This document shows, piece by piece, positions 47,983 to 58,791 of a stretch of DNA of 64,000 nt. A program made the position numbers and the translations under genes. Origin of the DNA: Chlamydoabsidia padenii. Taxonomy: Eukaryota; Mucoromycota; Mucoromycetes; Mucorales; Cunninghamellaceae. Numbering within the stretch: position 1 is the first letter of the stretch; every line of letters starts with the position of its first letter. The DNA is taken from assembly GCA_025330725.1 (NCBI GenBank), contig JAIWND010000068.1, positions 1 to 64,000 on the forward strand, read 5' to 3'. Below the pieces are notes generated by a model, which was not told where the DNA came from, did not search any database, and saw only the letters and a program-made list of their open reading frames with translations.

Positions 47983-48707
47983 AAAAATGTGAAGCGATCC
48001 GGGGTTGATGAATCAAGTGCATACAGTATGTGAGCAAAGTTTGGTATTTTTAAACGCCGCCTGGCTTTAAAAATTATTTTTGAGGAGGGAATGGTTTATT
48101 TCGCTTTGTCTTTCCCATTTTACATCCTTCCCTCCAATCAATCATACAACCAAGCAGCAACAAAATGACGACGACTCTACTGCAACTATTTACAAGATAA
48201 TTATAACACGATGAATCAGTACTGAACCAGCACTTCGAAAATGGATCACCAATCAACTTGGAAAAGATGAAGTCATGTATTACTTGAATCTTGCAGCCAA
48301 CACCAAATAGCAACAGGGGGGGGGAACTGGTCATAACTTTGGAAGGTAATATTTTCAGTGAATCATCTTTAGGAGGAGGGAGTAAGATTCATAAAGGATA
48401 AAAAAGGGACTCAAACATGTGCTAATCTATTTTTTGTTTTTTTCGATTGTAATAGTCAAAACATGAACAAGGCACGACAAAATAGAAATAGACCCCATTC
48501 CTATTAACATACTAAATTTATTTATATTGAATAAAACTGCCCATTGTCTAAACTACATAGTCTATTCCCTTGTGTAAACAAGTTAGTCTGTTGAGTCCTA
48601 CTCTAGATTACTTAAAACCCCGCGCTCCTCAAAAAAAGTAAAAACCACTCCGAAAAAAATTTGTTTGTTTATCCTTCACTTTTCCCTCTTCTCCATCCCA
48701 TTCACAC
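47676..48707. other. Intergenic region with clustered recurrent boxes and a possible gene remnant
   Basis: An exact TTCAAATCCCG lies at 47732-47742, TTTAAATCCCG at 47764-47774, TTTAAACGCCGC at 48049-48060 and TTAAAACCCCGCGC near 48611, the last about 90 bases before RPA34. Between 48170 and 48315 one plus frame reads STEPALRKWITNQLGKDEVM and YYLNLAANTK after a stop, which could be a decayed exon. A poly(A) tract sits near 47965-47987. Confidence 0.4.
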
Positions 48708-48740
48708 ATGCCATATAACATTGAAGACACGTAAGTGATC

Positions 48741-48793
<53 letters not shown>

Positions 48794-49586
48794 GTAAACG
48801 AACAAGAAAAAGATAACAAGATTAATCTTGATCTCTGTTTTTATACTATAGATTACCGGAAGGATTCACAAAGTTTGATCCCAAAAATCAACAATCCACT
48901 GTCTTTGATTACGAAGCTATAGAACAAGATGATGACAAGGAACTTTGGTTGATTCGTGTCCCTGAAGAAGTAAGTAATACAAAAAGACAGACTGGGATGA
49001 ACAATGTGAAGTAACATTTATGTGTAAATAGATATCGGAACAGAATTTGACGTCGATGCAAATCAAAATGTCAAAAACGGCTGGCAAACCTTTAAGCAGA
49101 TTACAATTGGATGAAAAGGATATGTATTCTCTTTACCGTGTACCTCAAGACAAATCACTAGATTCGGATGTTGCTATCAGTGGTCAGGAAATGCTTGGAT
49201 TATCATGCATGGTACCTTCTCGAAACCAAAAAGGGAAATTGGTCTTTGGTAAGTTGTCAAGGGGGAAGAAACTGACTTGGACTTACTTTTTTATATTAGC
49301 ACCCAAGGAAATCTCAAACTACTTTATTTTGGATGAAGAAGTCACTGTCCCTGATGGAACTGCATTGGCGGAATCGATTCGTGATAAACCAGTGGTGAAA
49401 CGACAACATCCCGAAGGATTACAAATGCGATTCAAGCCTTATGGATTCGATACCTGTGAACCTACCGATTTGGATCAACTAACCAAGAAGGTCAAGAAGG
49501 ATGATGATGACTCTCATACGGATAAAAAGCGAAAAAAGGTCAAGACTGATGAAGACAAGAAGAAGAAGAAGAAGGAAAAGAAATAG
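48708..49586 (+). CDS. RPA34: RNA polymerase I subunit RPA34-like
   Basis: Nucleolar subunit that forms the A49/A34.5 heterodimer of Pol I. 214 residues from four exons (48708-48730, 48852-48969, 49032-49248, 49300-49586), all in frame. The tiny first exon encodes MPYNIEDT. LPEGFTKFDPK, KELWLIRVPEEI, MSKTAGKPLSRLQLDEKDMY, YRVPQD and LVPSRNQKGKLVF-like sequence (CMVPSRNQKGKLVF) fit the A34.5/CD3EAP family, which dimerises through this beta-rich part. The C-terminus is a Lys-rich tail (KKRKKVKTDEDKKKKKKEKK), as in other A34.5 proteins. Intron 1 carries an AAC repeat. I am confident of the family from pattern, less so of details. Confidence 0.85.
48740..48793 (+). repeat. (AAC)18 microsatellite in RPA34 intron 1
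   Basis: Pure AAC run starting ten bases after the GT donor of intron 1. It makes up much of this intron and is likely variable in length. Confidence 0.9.
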
Positions 49587-50236
49587 ACGTCTCCATCCCC
49601 CCCCCTTAGTATACAACCTCCTCCTTATTAACTAGTCTTCATTTTAACTTCATATTCTCGCATACACACACTTTGATTACTTTATTTATCATTACATCAT
49701 TTGTATTATCCCTTATCCATATATTCATTCATTCTTCTCCTCCCTTTTTCCCCCTTCTTTTTTTTTTAATAAACTGTTTGTATGAATCTACTTTAACTTG
49801 ATTTGTTAATGTCTTTAAATAGGTGGGGTCTTTATATCTCCTTTTTAATCATCTGTCAAGCTAGATAGGTAGGTTATCCATCGACTGGGAAGGGCGAAGT
49901 TAACACCCACCGCCGAAGATGATAGAGTAAGAGTTGAAATAAAAAGTCTCCTTTTGATCAAGCTGCTCATGTACTTGTGATAAAAGTATATGCCGACTAT
50001 ACGCACAGTTTCTCGATAAAAAGGAAGAAAACGTATGTGTTCCATATTTGGACGTGGCGGGGTTTGCATTCTTTGTGGCCAGACACGTCAGCGATTTCAA
50101 AAAGTAAAAAAAAAAAAAAAAAGAAAAAAAAATTCAATGTCCTTCTCGTTTCTTCTTTCACTGTATTTATTTATAAACATCGACAACACAGGGCATATAA
50201 ATCATTTATACATAACAACAACAACAACAACATACA
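49587..50236. other. Intergenic region between RPA34 and DSK2
   Basis: 3' flank with AATAAA near 49768, then the DSK2 promoter with CGATTTCAAAAAG near 50091 (weak box-like), a purine/poly(A) run and a short CAA repeat just before the ATG. No gene supported. Confidence 0.45.
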
Positions 50237-51402
50237 ATGTCGACTATAAATATCAACGTGAAATCTTCTAACGATAAGAAGATGGTTATTGCTATTGAAA
50301 CAAGCAAAACTGTCCTTGATTTGAAAAACGCTATTGCTGAACAAGCCGAAGTCCCTGCAGAAAGACAGCGTTTGATTTACTCTGGTCGTGTGTTGAAGGA
50401 TCATGATACTCTTGGTGATTGTAAACTGGCTGATGGTAATACTGTCCATATGGTGAAAGGTGCTCAACCTGGTGGAGGTAAGGATATACTCAAGATGATG
50501 ATGATGATGAAGATGATGATGATGATGATGAAGACAATGATACTTACTTTTTTTTTTTTTTTTTTTTGCTTTGTATAGCCCGATCAACTCCTGCGACTAC
50601 AACAACAGCTACCGCACCCACAACCACACCAACTACGACAACGCCTACTACGACAAATACAACAACACCCGACCTCACAGCCAATCCTTTTGCCAGTTTA
50701 CTTGGCGGTGGTGCACCTGGTGGCGGAGACGCAGCAGCAGCTGCTGGTATGAACCCTTTCAGTATGTTTGGTAGTGGATTTGGTGCTGGTGCAATGGGAA
50801 ACAGTTTTGGTGGTGCGCCTGATGCCAATATGATGAACCAAATGATGCAAAACCCCGCCTTTACACAATACATGTCAACCATTCTGCAAAACCCATCTGT
50901 ACTTGATTCTATTATTGCCAGCAATCCACAACTCTCAGCAATGGGTCCTCAAGTCCGAATGATGCTTCAATCACCTGAATTCCGCCAAATGCTTAGCAAC
51001 CCAGAATACCTTCGTCAAATGGCAGCAATGCAACAATATGCTCAAGGAATGGGTTTCGGTGGTAATCCTACTAATACTAATAATACTAATAACTCTGGTG
51101 ATCAACAACAACAACAACAACAAGCGTTTAATCCATTTGCTAATTTGGGTGGTGGTGGTAATGGTGGCATGATGGATCCTCAAGTACAACAGAATTTGGC
51201 TGCTCTATTTGGTAATGGTGGTGGTATGGGTGCTCCTACAACTCCTGCTGATACTCGTTCTCCTGAAGAAAGGTTTCAAGTCCAATTACAACAATTGAAT
51301 GAAATGGGTTTTTGGGATGCTGCCAAGAATATTCGGGCTTTACAGGCGACTGGTGGCAATGTGAATGCGGCGATCGAAATGCTCTTTAGTGGAAACCTCT
51401 AG
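50237..51402 (+). CDS. DSK2: Ubiquilin/DSK2 proteasome shuttle factor
   Basis: Adaptor that carries ubiquitinated proteins to the proteasome. 354 residues from two exons (50237-50477, 50579-51402). The N-terminal ubiquitin-like domain is clear (INVKSSNDKKMVIAIE, TVLDLKNAIAEQAEVPAERQ, RLIYSGRVLKDHDTLGDCKL). A Thr/Pro-rich linker follows, then STI1-type repeats (MNQMMQNPAFTQYMSTILQN, QVRMMLQSPEFRQMLSNPEY), a Gln/Gly-rich stretch, and a C-terminal UBA domain (PEERFQVQLQQLNEMGFWDA, GGNVNAAIEMLFSG) with the MGF loop. The intron contains GATGAT repeats. Layout and length match yeast Dsk2. Confidence 0.95.
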
Positions 51403-51948
51403 TTTAGTGCATCTTTTTTTTTTTTTTAGAATAGGCAAAACAACAACTTTTTTTTTTTTTAATTAATAAAGATATATATCAACCCCATCATTATGCTTAG
51501 ATGTTTTACATGTGTGTGTGTGCCCCCTTCACGTCCTTTAATTACTACCACCTGTAATTACCATTTAAGACTCCATTCACAATAAAGACATGTTATATAC
51601 AAATATTTGTAATATGGGGCGGCATTCATCAATGCACATTCCCTTCTTTTTTTTATTTTTTATTACAAGTAGATAAAAATAAAACTATAGCTATTGATCT
51701 TGGCGTTTTGATTGTTATTATAGGAGAGAAGGTCAGGCTGGTCCATACGTCAGAAATCTCCTTTTGTTGCCGATCTTCCAAACTATTGATCTGCCCTAGT
51801 GAAGGAAGGAAAAGAGGTTTTAAAACATTAGTATGTATGCCCCTTGTTGTTATTTTTCGAGGAGGAGGTACTTACATCAAAGAAGAGCTCTGTTTGTCGT
51901 TCCTATTGCTGTTCTATATTTAGTTGTCATCTAGTCATTTCCCTACCT

Positions 51949-51993
<45 letters not shown>

Positions 51994-52857
51994 AGAGAGA
52001 GAGAAAGACAAGATTAGTCTTTTAACACTTCATTCACAAGTTACCTTGAATTGAGTTCCATATGCAAGAGATGAATGGAAGGTCCACCTAGGAGACGAAA
52101 CCCTTGTTGGTTGTTGCAAATGAGGAGTTGATGTTGGTTTAATATTTATATCAAGTAAACAGGTCAACTTGCGAATACCATTCTTTTTTTCTACCTTGAA
52201 AAGAAAGAAAGAAAGAAAGAAAGAAAGAGGGGAAAGAAAGAGGGGGGAGGAAATGTTTCAACTCAGCAAAAAAAAATTCATGCGCGGGGAACTTTTCGGG
52301 AATTGAAAATGTTCCCTGACCCATTCCACAGGAGATGCTTTTTTTTTTTTTTTTTAATTTGGAATCAATGTTATTCCTCCTAATGATCCCCTGAAACATA
52401 ATGCATGGTTGTTGTGAAACCAACAGGTTGAAAAGCGTGGCGTCCTTGCATTTCATGAGTTTTTTTCTATGTATAAACAAAAAGGGAGTGTCTCCCTTTT
52501 TTGATCAGTAAAGATTATGGCAGGATAGTCATCTTCGTTGTTGTCAATATAATAATGCATCTCATTTTTCACCAAAAAGGAATCATTTACATTGTGGTAC
52601 TCTATGATGAATCTAAACCTAGTTTTTAGGGGGTGACAAAGGAATACTTGTCGGGGAATGAATAAGGATGGACAATGAAAAAAGTTCCGAGACCTTGGAG
52701 CAAAACGACATCTTCCCCCCCCCCTCTTTCTTGATTTTCTTTTCCAGGTGCCTGATAAGGAAGGACTGAACTTTAAACATAAACTGCAATAACAAGAATC
52801 TGATATAAAGGGGACACACACATTCTTTTTCTTTTCTTCTCTCTTCTCACTTTCTCC
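51403..52857. other. Intergenic region with splice-like minus-strand fragments
   Basis: Contains a 40-base poly(A) tract (51951-51990) followed by GA repeats, a CTTT/GAAA repeat near 52199-52230 and a box variant CGGGAATTGAA at 52298-52308. On the minus strand there are GTAAGT/GTAACT donors near 51870 and 52045 and coding-like pieces (e.g. GIRKLTCLLDINIKPTSTPH near 52150), but stops prevent a convincing gene. Probably a pseudogene or chance. Confidence 0.35.
51951..51990 (+). repeat. 40-base poly(A) tract followed by GA repeat
   Basis: Pure A run continuing into GAGAGAGA, in the DSK2/cyclin intergenic region; on the minus strand it would be a polypyrimidine stretch before a possible CAG acceptor. 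Confidence 0.85.
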
Positions 52858-53636
52858 ATGTCATTCTCAATGCAATCCTTCCTTTCATGTACAGACCCAA
52901 ATCAGTTGGCTGATTTTTGTGCTTTAGCTGTCCCTTCCATCTGGGGCCAACACCAATTGATGAATCGTACCATTGATTTTCAGCAATTTTGTCATAAACT
53001 CATCAAAGCAACTCGAATCTCATGTGCATGTGTCGTACTGGCACTTTATTATATCCATCGATTACGATTAGCTTATCCATATATCCATGCTTCCATGGGA
53101 TCCGAAATACGCTTGTTCACCACCGCCCTTGTCTTGGCCAACAAATATTTAGATGACAATACATTCACGAATAAGGTAAATGCGGAATTTGAAAATATAA
53201 AAAGATGAAATCCCGATTGACCGACTGACACCTGTTTTTTTTTTTTTTTTTTTATTAGACTTGGTCAGAGGTCTCGAGTATCCCTACTACAGAGCTCAAT
53301 ATCATGGAAATGGAATTCTTATCCGCATTACATTATAATATCCATGTACCTGATGACCAGTATTTCCAATGGGTCGGACAATGTCAGCAATGGATGATCA
53401 TGCAACCACTTTGTCATCAACAACAATACGTTTCAACTCCGTCTTTTGTCTCGACTATACACCGAACCTATCGGGAACAAGAGGAAGATAATCATAATAA
53501 GAAAATGCCATATACACCACCCGAGTCATTCCAGCCTATACCTTGTTATGATGATTACTTTTGCCGTCCTATTTTAAGCTGGTCTTCATCCTATCCATCT
53601 TATTCCACTACATTTCGGAGCCTGAAAATTGAATGA
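52858..53636 (+). CDS. Pho80/PCL-like cyclin
   Basis: 231 residues from two exons (52858-53175 and 53259-53636). The cyclin box is of the Pho80/Pcl type: FCHKLIKATRISCACVVLAL, YYIHRLR, RLFTTALVLANKYLDDNTF, NKTWSEVSSIPTTELNIMEM, EFLSALHYNIHVPDDQYFQW. Such cyclins partner Pho85/Cdk5-like kinases in nutrient and morphogenetic control. The C-terminus is Pro/Ser/Tyr-rich. The intron contains GAAATCCCG (near 53208), part of the recurrent box. Which Pcl subfamily it belongs to cannot be told here. Confidence 0.88.
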
Positions 53637-54665
53637 TCATCGGCCCTGCTCATTTATAAATGTATATTTACCTCTCCCCCTCGTATATTTTGCATACATG
53701 GCCAAACTTTATTGTCTAAACATCTTATTTTGTATATATATATATATACCGCATAACATACTTACATATACATACATACATACATCCTATACATTTTTTT
53801 TTCCATATCATAATAAAGCATAGATAGTGTACATACATATCATACTAGACTTGTCTCACTTTTTTTTTTTTTTTTTTTTTTAATAAAGGCTGGGTTGGTT
53901 TTCTTTTTTTAGGACCTGTCAAATCACGAGCGGCATATAAAAAAAAAGTTTCAGGAGTTCATGCACCACCAATCATGTGGTCGGAGTGTATAAATGGGGA
54001 AGTTCTTTCTCCCCCTTGGGCGTACATGATCTTTTTAGGTGAGAATGTCACCTCCCAAATGAAGAAATAAGGGCGCGCGCATATGTTCAAAGAGAAAAAA
54101 AAAATATCGGGATCTGATATGGTTTCATTTGATTATACCCACTAATGCCTTGTCGATCGAACCTACGACCGTTATAACTCACGTGGAGATGTGATACAGC
54201 TAGAAAAAAGAAAAATGCAGGAAATTCTCACCACCGAGCAACTCCGCTTTGTTTGATCATAAAAAAGATAGACCCCCCTCCACGTGCTTAATAATGGTGT
54301 TGCTGACCTCTTGATTGGCATTTTCAATCTCCGGTGATATGGGGGGGAGGTGACACATTAGGATAAAGTTTCATGCATCGCCTTTTTTCTTGTCGGATCT
54401 ACAACAGAATGCGTCTTAATTCACATCGGGGGGGGGGCAATTAAGGGGGGAGGGGGTTGATTCTATAAAGGGTAAAGAGCTTTGAACTATTTGGTATCTA
54501 AAATATCAACATCAAGCCGACCATCGGAGCAGTATGTATGTACAACTACATGCGTCTACTGACATCATAAAGCCAAGAGACATAATATACTAACACCACA
54601 ACAACAACAACAACAATCAATGGGAAAGAACAAATAAGTTTTTTTTTTTATTTTTAAGTAATTAT
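53637..54665. other. Intergenic region, no supported gene
   Basis: 3' flanks of the cyclin gene (ATAAAG near 53813) and of minus-strand PDX1, poly(T) at about 53859-53880, G-runs near 54342 and 54427. A GGTTCGATC-like stretch near 54155 (minus strand) failed as a tRNA. Confidence 0.45.
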
Positions 54666-56431
54666 TTATACAACAAATTCTTCGGGGTGTCTAATGTAGT
54701 ATTCTAAACGATCCATAAACAATTTCGCCTTTTGGTCAGACAAGAGTTTTCCAGGGGTACCACCTTCCAACTTGATATCCGCATAATATTGTTGTTGTTG
54801 TTTCAATCCATCAGATGACACGGAATGATTCAATGATACCGTACGCATTCTAGAGGATTGTTGTTGTTGACCACCAAGATAATCGATAATGTCCACCATT
54901 GTTTCTTTCTTTGCTGCCTTGGTCATACGTTGCAACCCATCCACATTCAACATATAAGGTTTCGATCCTACATAACTATCAGTGATGAAGTCATAAGTGG
55001 GCTCGGCCAAATGGAATACCCTATATTTGTACAAAAAAGGTCAGTGATCCACCCCCAACATCTTTTTTTTTTTCTTTTTCTTTCTTTTACTTGAATAAAC
55101 CACCCTTATAGTTGGAGGGTGAGAAGGATCGAGTATGTGCGACAATACCCTTGTTACCCGAAGTATATACTTTCCCATCATTTACTTCTTGAAGTGCACG
55201 TCCAGCCGCCTGGGAGATCAAATCATTAATACCAGATTGACCTAATGTAGAGAGAGTGGGTGAGGTTAGTAAAATGTAATCTTTTTCTTTCTATTCTTCA
55301 ACTTACCGCTGTAGTTGATTAATGCATCCATGCTGACTTGGCGTTCAATATAATTGGGAAGAGCAGGAGGAGTATCCACCTTTTTGGTTTCCTTTACTTC
55401 GGCAGCAGGCTACATATAAAAAGTTACAATCCCTTCCTTCTCCTTGTTTATTATTATTATTATTATTATTATTACCTTGGCTAATTCGATTTGATCCCTT
55501 GGAGGAGCAGCAGACAATCTAGGTTTAGGTGCAGGTCGGGGTGCAATCAATCCAAGATGAGCAAGAACATCACCCTTCAAAATACGCCCACCAGGTCCAG
55601 ATGCTTCAATAGAGCCCAAATCCTTGATATGATGTCGAATTACCAAATTCAATACAGCAGGTGACAAGGGTTTCTTCAACATACTTGTATCCAAATCGTG
55701 ATGTGCCATAGGGGTAACCACTTTGGGAGGAGTAGACGATGTTTCTAAAAAAGACAAGAGTAAGTGAGTGATTCCTTTCCCCTTTTATTATATGATCTAC
55801 CTTACCTTTCTTTTCTGTTGTTTCATTGTTACTTGTTGTATCAGCACTGTTGTTGTTTTCTTCTTCAGGTACTTGGACATTGGAAAGATCATCCCCTTCT
55901 TCGGCCAACAAGGCGATCAATGAATTAACAGCCCCTTTTTGTCCATCACCAAGCTATATTAAGATATATAAAGGTAAGTTGATCTTGTTTTTTATATATC
56001 TTTGTTACTATAGTTACCATGATTTTGGCAAGAATTCCATCTTCTGGTGCTTCCACATCAATTTGAGCCTTGTCCGTTTCCAATTCCAACAAGACTTCAC
56101 CCGCTGAGAAAGAGTCACCTACAAGTGGTAGTATTTTTTTAAAGAAAGAATGTGAGTAACAGGTACCAAGTCCCCCCTCTAAACCGATTACCTTCTTTCT
56201 TTTGCCATTTGTGAATAGTGCCTTCAGTCATAGTAGGACTCATGGCAGGCAAGTTGAATCGAGTAATAGCCGTACGTGTTGCTGAGGTGTGGAATCCTAC
56301 ATTATAGATAACAATATTATAAAACCCCTCCAGTCAGTAATCCATGCTTTTATTAAGACAACAAACGTTCTTTCATTACCTGCATTCAAACTGGCTTTCG
56401 ATGTCGTCAATAGTGCCGATACGCGATGCAT
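54666..56431 (-). CDS. PDX1: Pyruvate dehydrogenase complex component X (E3-binding protein)
   Basis: Mitochondrial matrix protein that anchors dihydrolipoamide dehydrogenase (E3) to the PDH core. The start [18 protein letters not shown] is a mitochondrial presequence. A lipoyl domain follows ([40 protein letters not shown]), with the lipoylated Lys in ETDKAQ. After an acidic/Asn linker comes the peripheral-subunit-binding domain ([36 protein letters not shown]). The rest lacks the HxxxDG active site of acetyltransferases and ends in [12 protein letters not shown], so this is E3BP/PDX1, not E2. About seven introns. An exact CGGGATTTGAA box lies at 56609, 178 bases upstream. Confidence 0.92.
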
Positions 56432-57166
56432 TAATGTGTTAAAAAGTGGGAAAGAGAAGGAATGTAAAGGAAAAAGAAACAAAAGAGTAAATATTAAGAG
56501 TTGGGAGCGGGATAATGAGAGTAAAAACCGGGAAAGGTGACGGTGTTTTGATCTTTTTTTTTTTTTCTTTTGGGGGGGGGTCTGAGGGAGAATATCGGGT
56601 GGCGACGCCGGGATTTGAAATTAATCAGTTGCATGACTTTTGTTACTGAGTTTTCTTGGATCGTAAGAGTAAAAGAAATGGAAGGATGGGGATGATATTC
56701 AAAAGAAAGATGAACACTATTCATTGTTTCCCTCCACCCTTCTCGCTAATGTCTTATTACCGACCTACTTGTCAACTGATAAGTTGGGCTTGGTGATAAG
56801 CGTCTATGCCATTACAGATGTAACAAGATCAAGTGGATTCTGACAAGTCAAAATATGCCGAGACTGGGAATATACACACAGAGAAACGGCACGTGAACCA
56901 CGTATCACTTTTTTTGATGAGAGAGTATGAAGTTTGTGGTGATTACTTTCTATTTGTTCCAAAAACAAAAACGTTCTTCACTATCATTCGTTCTTTTGAT
57001 CCCCATTTATTCTATTTCGATCTCCGGAAAAAGCAAAAATGTGAGGTGCCAATGAATGGGGAGGTGGGTTTTAAACTACCGACAAATGAGCCATAAAAAA
57101 AGTGCTGCATGATATTTGTGCCTCCTTCTCTCCCTTTCCCACACTTTTTTTTATTTTTTATTGACA
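56432..57166. other. Divergent PDX1/lipase intergenic region
   Basis: Exact box at 56609-56619, preceded by GACGC; GGGTTTTAAACTACCG near 57066, a loose relative, about 95 bases before the lipase ATG. Otherwise nothing recognised. Confidence 0.5.
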
Positions 57167-58456
57167 ATGACAACTACTTTATCTCTTTCTACTTTATTAC
57201 ATGATTACTTGCACCATTGCTGGAACACTACCTCTATTACATCATCTATATCATCCATACGAGATGCATTCCTGGCCACCACCACCACAACAACAACAAC
57301 AACAAAGAAACGAAAAAAGAAAATAGCCTTATACCCTACCTCTATCAAAGAATTGTCTGAAGCAACGGACTTTTTTGCTACCACCATGGAATCAACTCAT
57401 CAACAACAACAACAACAACAACAACTTTACTCACCGGTGACCCCAAAGTATCGCTCACCACGTAAACCTATTGTTCTTTGTCATGGTCTCTATGGATTCG
57501 ACCGAATGGGCCCCGAAGGACTACCTGTTTTACAAGTCCATTACTGGAACGAAATCGAAAAAGCGCTTTGTGATTTAGGTGCCAAGGTGATTGTGACCCG
57601 TGTGCCCAAGACTGAATCCATCTCGAACAGGGCCTATGTATTACACTCCATTCTTGACTCTTTTATGGCTGGTAAAGAAGTAAATATGATTGCTCATTCT
57701 ATGGTAAGAACAACAACAAAACCAGAATGATCAAACCAACTAACATTTTTTTTTTCTTTCAGGGTGGACTGGATTGTCGGTATTTGGTATCACACATGAA
57801 ACATCGCTCTTACAAGGTCTCTTCAGTATCAACTGTCTGTACTCCACATCGTGGTTCCTCAGTCATGGATTGGTTCCGCGACAAGATCGGGGTGGGTCAA
57901 CAAACCACTAGTGCTATGATAACTTGTTCTTCATTAATGGGAGGTGATCTTTCCAACACCAGGCGACAATCGGATAAACCAGAAACCCTACGACGATCAC
58001 CACCTCGTTTGGCCCAATGGTTCGATACCCCTGCTTACAGTAATTTGACAACTGATTATTGTACACAACACTTTAATCCCACTACCCCTGATGATCCGTC
58101 CGTGGCCTATTACTCTTATACCGCAAAATCATTGCCGCTTGGATCGTCACTCTTGGATCTGCCGGGTTATTGGTTACAGCAGGCTGAAGGGGATAATGAT
58201 GGTGTCGTCTCGGTATCAAGTGGGAAATGGGGCCAACATGTGAAAACCATTGATGATGCTGATCATTGGGATTTCACTGGGAAAAGGTAAGTGGGATGGA
58301 TGATCATGATATAGGATGGATTAATATAACCTTTTTTTTTGTGTGTGTGTGTGTAGTGTCGTACCTTATAGGTGGCGGGCCAAACCCTCTTCGCACTTTG
58401 ATAGGTCTCTTTTTTACGTAGAACTAGCTAATCATTTGTATGAACAGGGTCATTAG
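57167..58456 (+). CDS. TGL2-like triacylglycerol lipase
   Basis: 386 residues from three exons (57167-57703, 57763-58286, 58357-58456). The lipase core begins at PIVLCHGLYGFDRMG (oxyanion-side HG) and has VHYWNEIEKALCDLGAKV and the nucleophile elbow MIAHSMGGLDCRYLVS, where the first intron splits the elbow after the Met codon. VSTVCTPHRGSSVMDW, ...LPGYWLQQAEGDNDGVVSVS (likely acid Asp) and DDADHWDF (likely catalytic His) complete an alpha/beta-hydrolase triad like that of yeast mitochondrial Tgl2 and bacterial lipases. The N-terminus has Thr and Gln runs with a basic patch (KKRKKK); a targeting role is possible but not shown. Confidence 0.88.
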
Positions 58457-58791
58457 GATTCATTCTTATATTTTATCTAATAAACACTTGTATATTATGT
58501 ATGTATGGACTGTTTGCCAACTTGACTGGTTGGGTTGTTGGTCTCCTTTTTTTAAAATAAAATAAAAAAAAAAAAAGTAAAAACAGCCTTATAATGAAGG
58601 TCTTCTTTACTGTTTTTAAATCTATTATATGTACTATAGGGGATGTCGACTTGTATGGCTTTGCATGGATAGGGGTGTATGCGGGATTTGAATTTGGATC
58701 CGGTGAAGCTTAAATCTAGGGTTTCTTTTTTTTAATTTTTCACTTCTTCTTTCCCGTTTTTTTTTTTTTTTTTTTTTTAATCATTCAGCCC
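58457..58791. promoter_or_regulatory. Intergenic region and EHD promoter
   Basis: Lipase trailer (AATAAA-like near 58480), then an exact, full-length GCGGGATTTGAA at 58681-58692, 100 bases before the EHD ATG, followed by a poly(T) run at about 58759-58778. Confidence 0.6.

Noticed and set aside
51700..52480. Minus-strand multi-exon gene between DSK2 and the cyclin gene
   Set aside because: Splice-like signals exist but stops interrupt all joins I tried.
54120..54185. GGTTCGATC on the minus strand, possible tRNA
   Set aside because: The T-stem does not pair around a seven-base loop and no D-arm or acceptor stem could be found.
54666..56431. Dihydrolipoamide acetyltransferase (E2)
   Set aside because: The catalytic HxxxDG domain is absent; the layout is that of PDX1.
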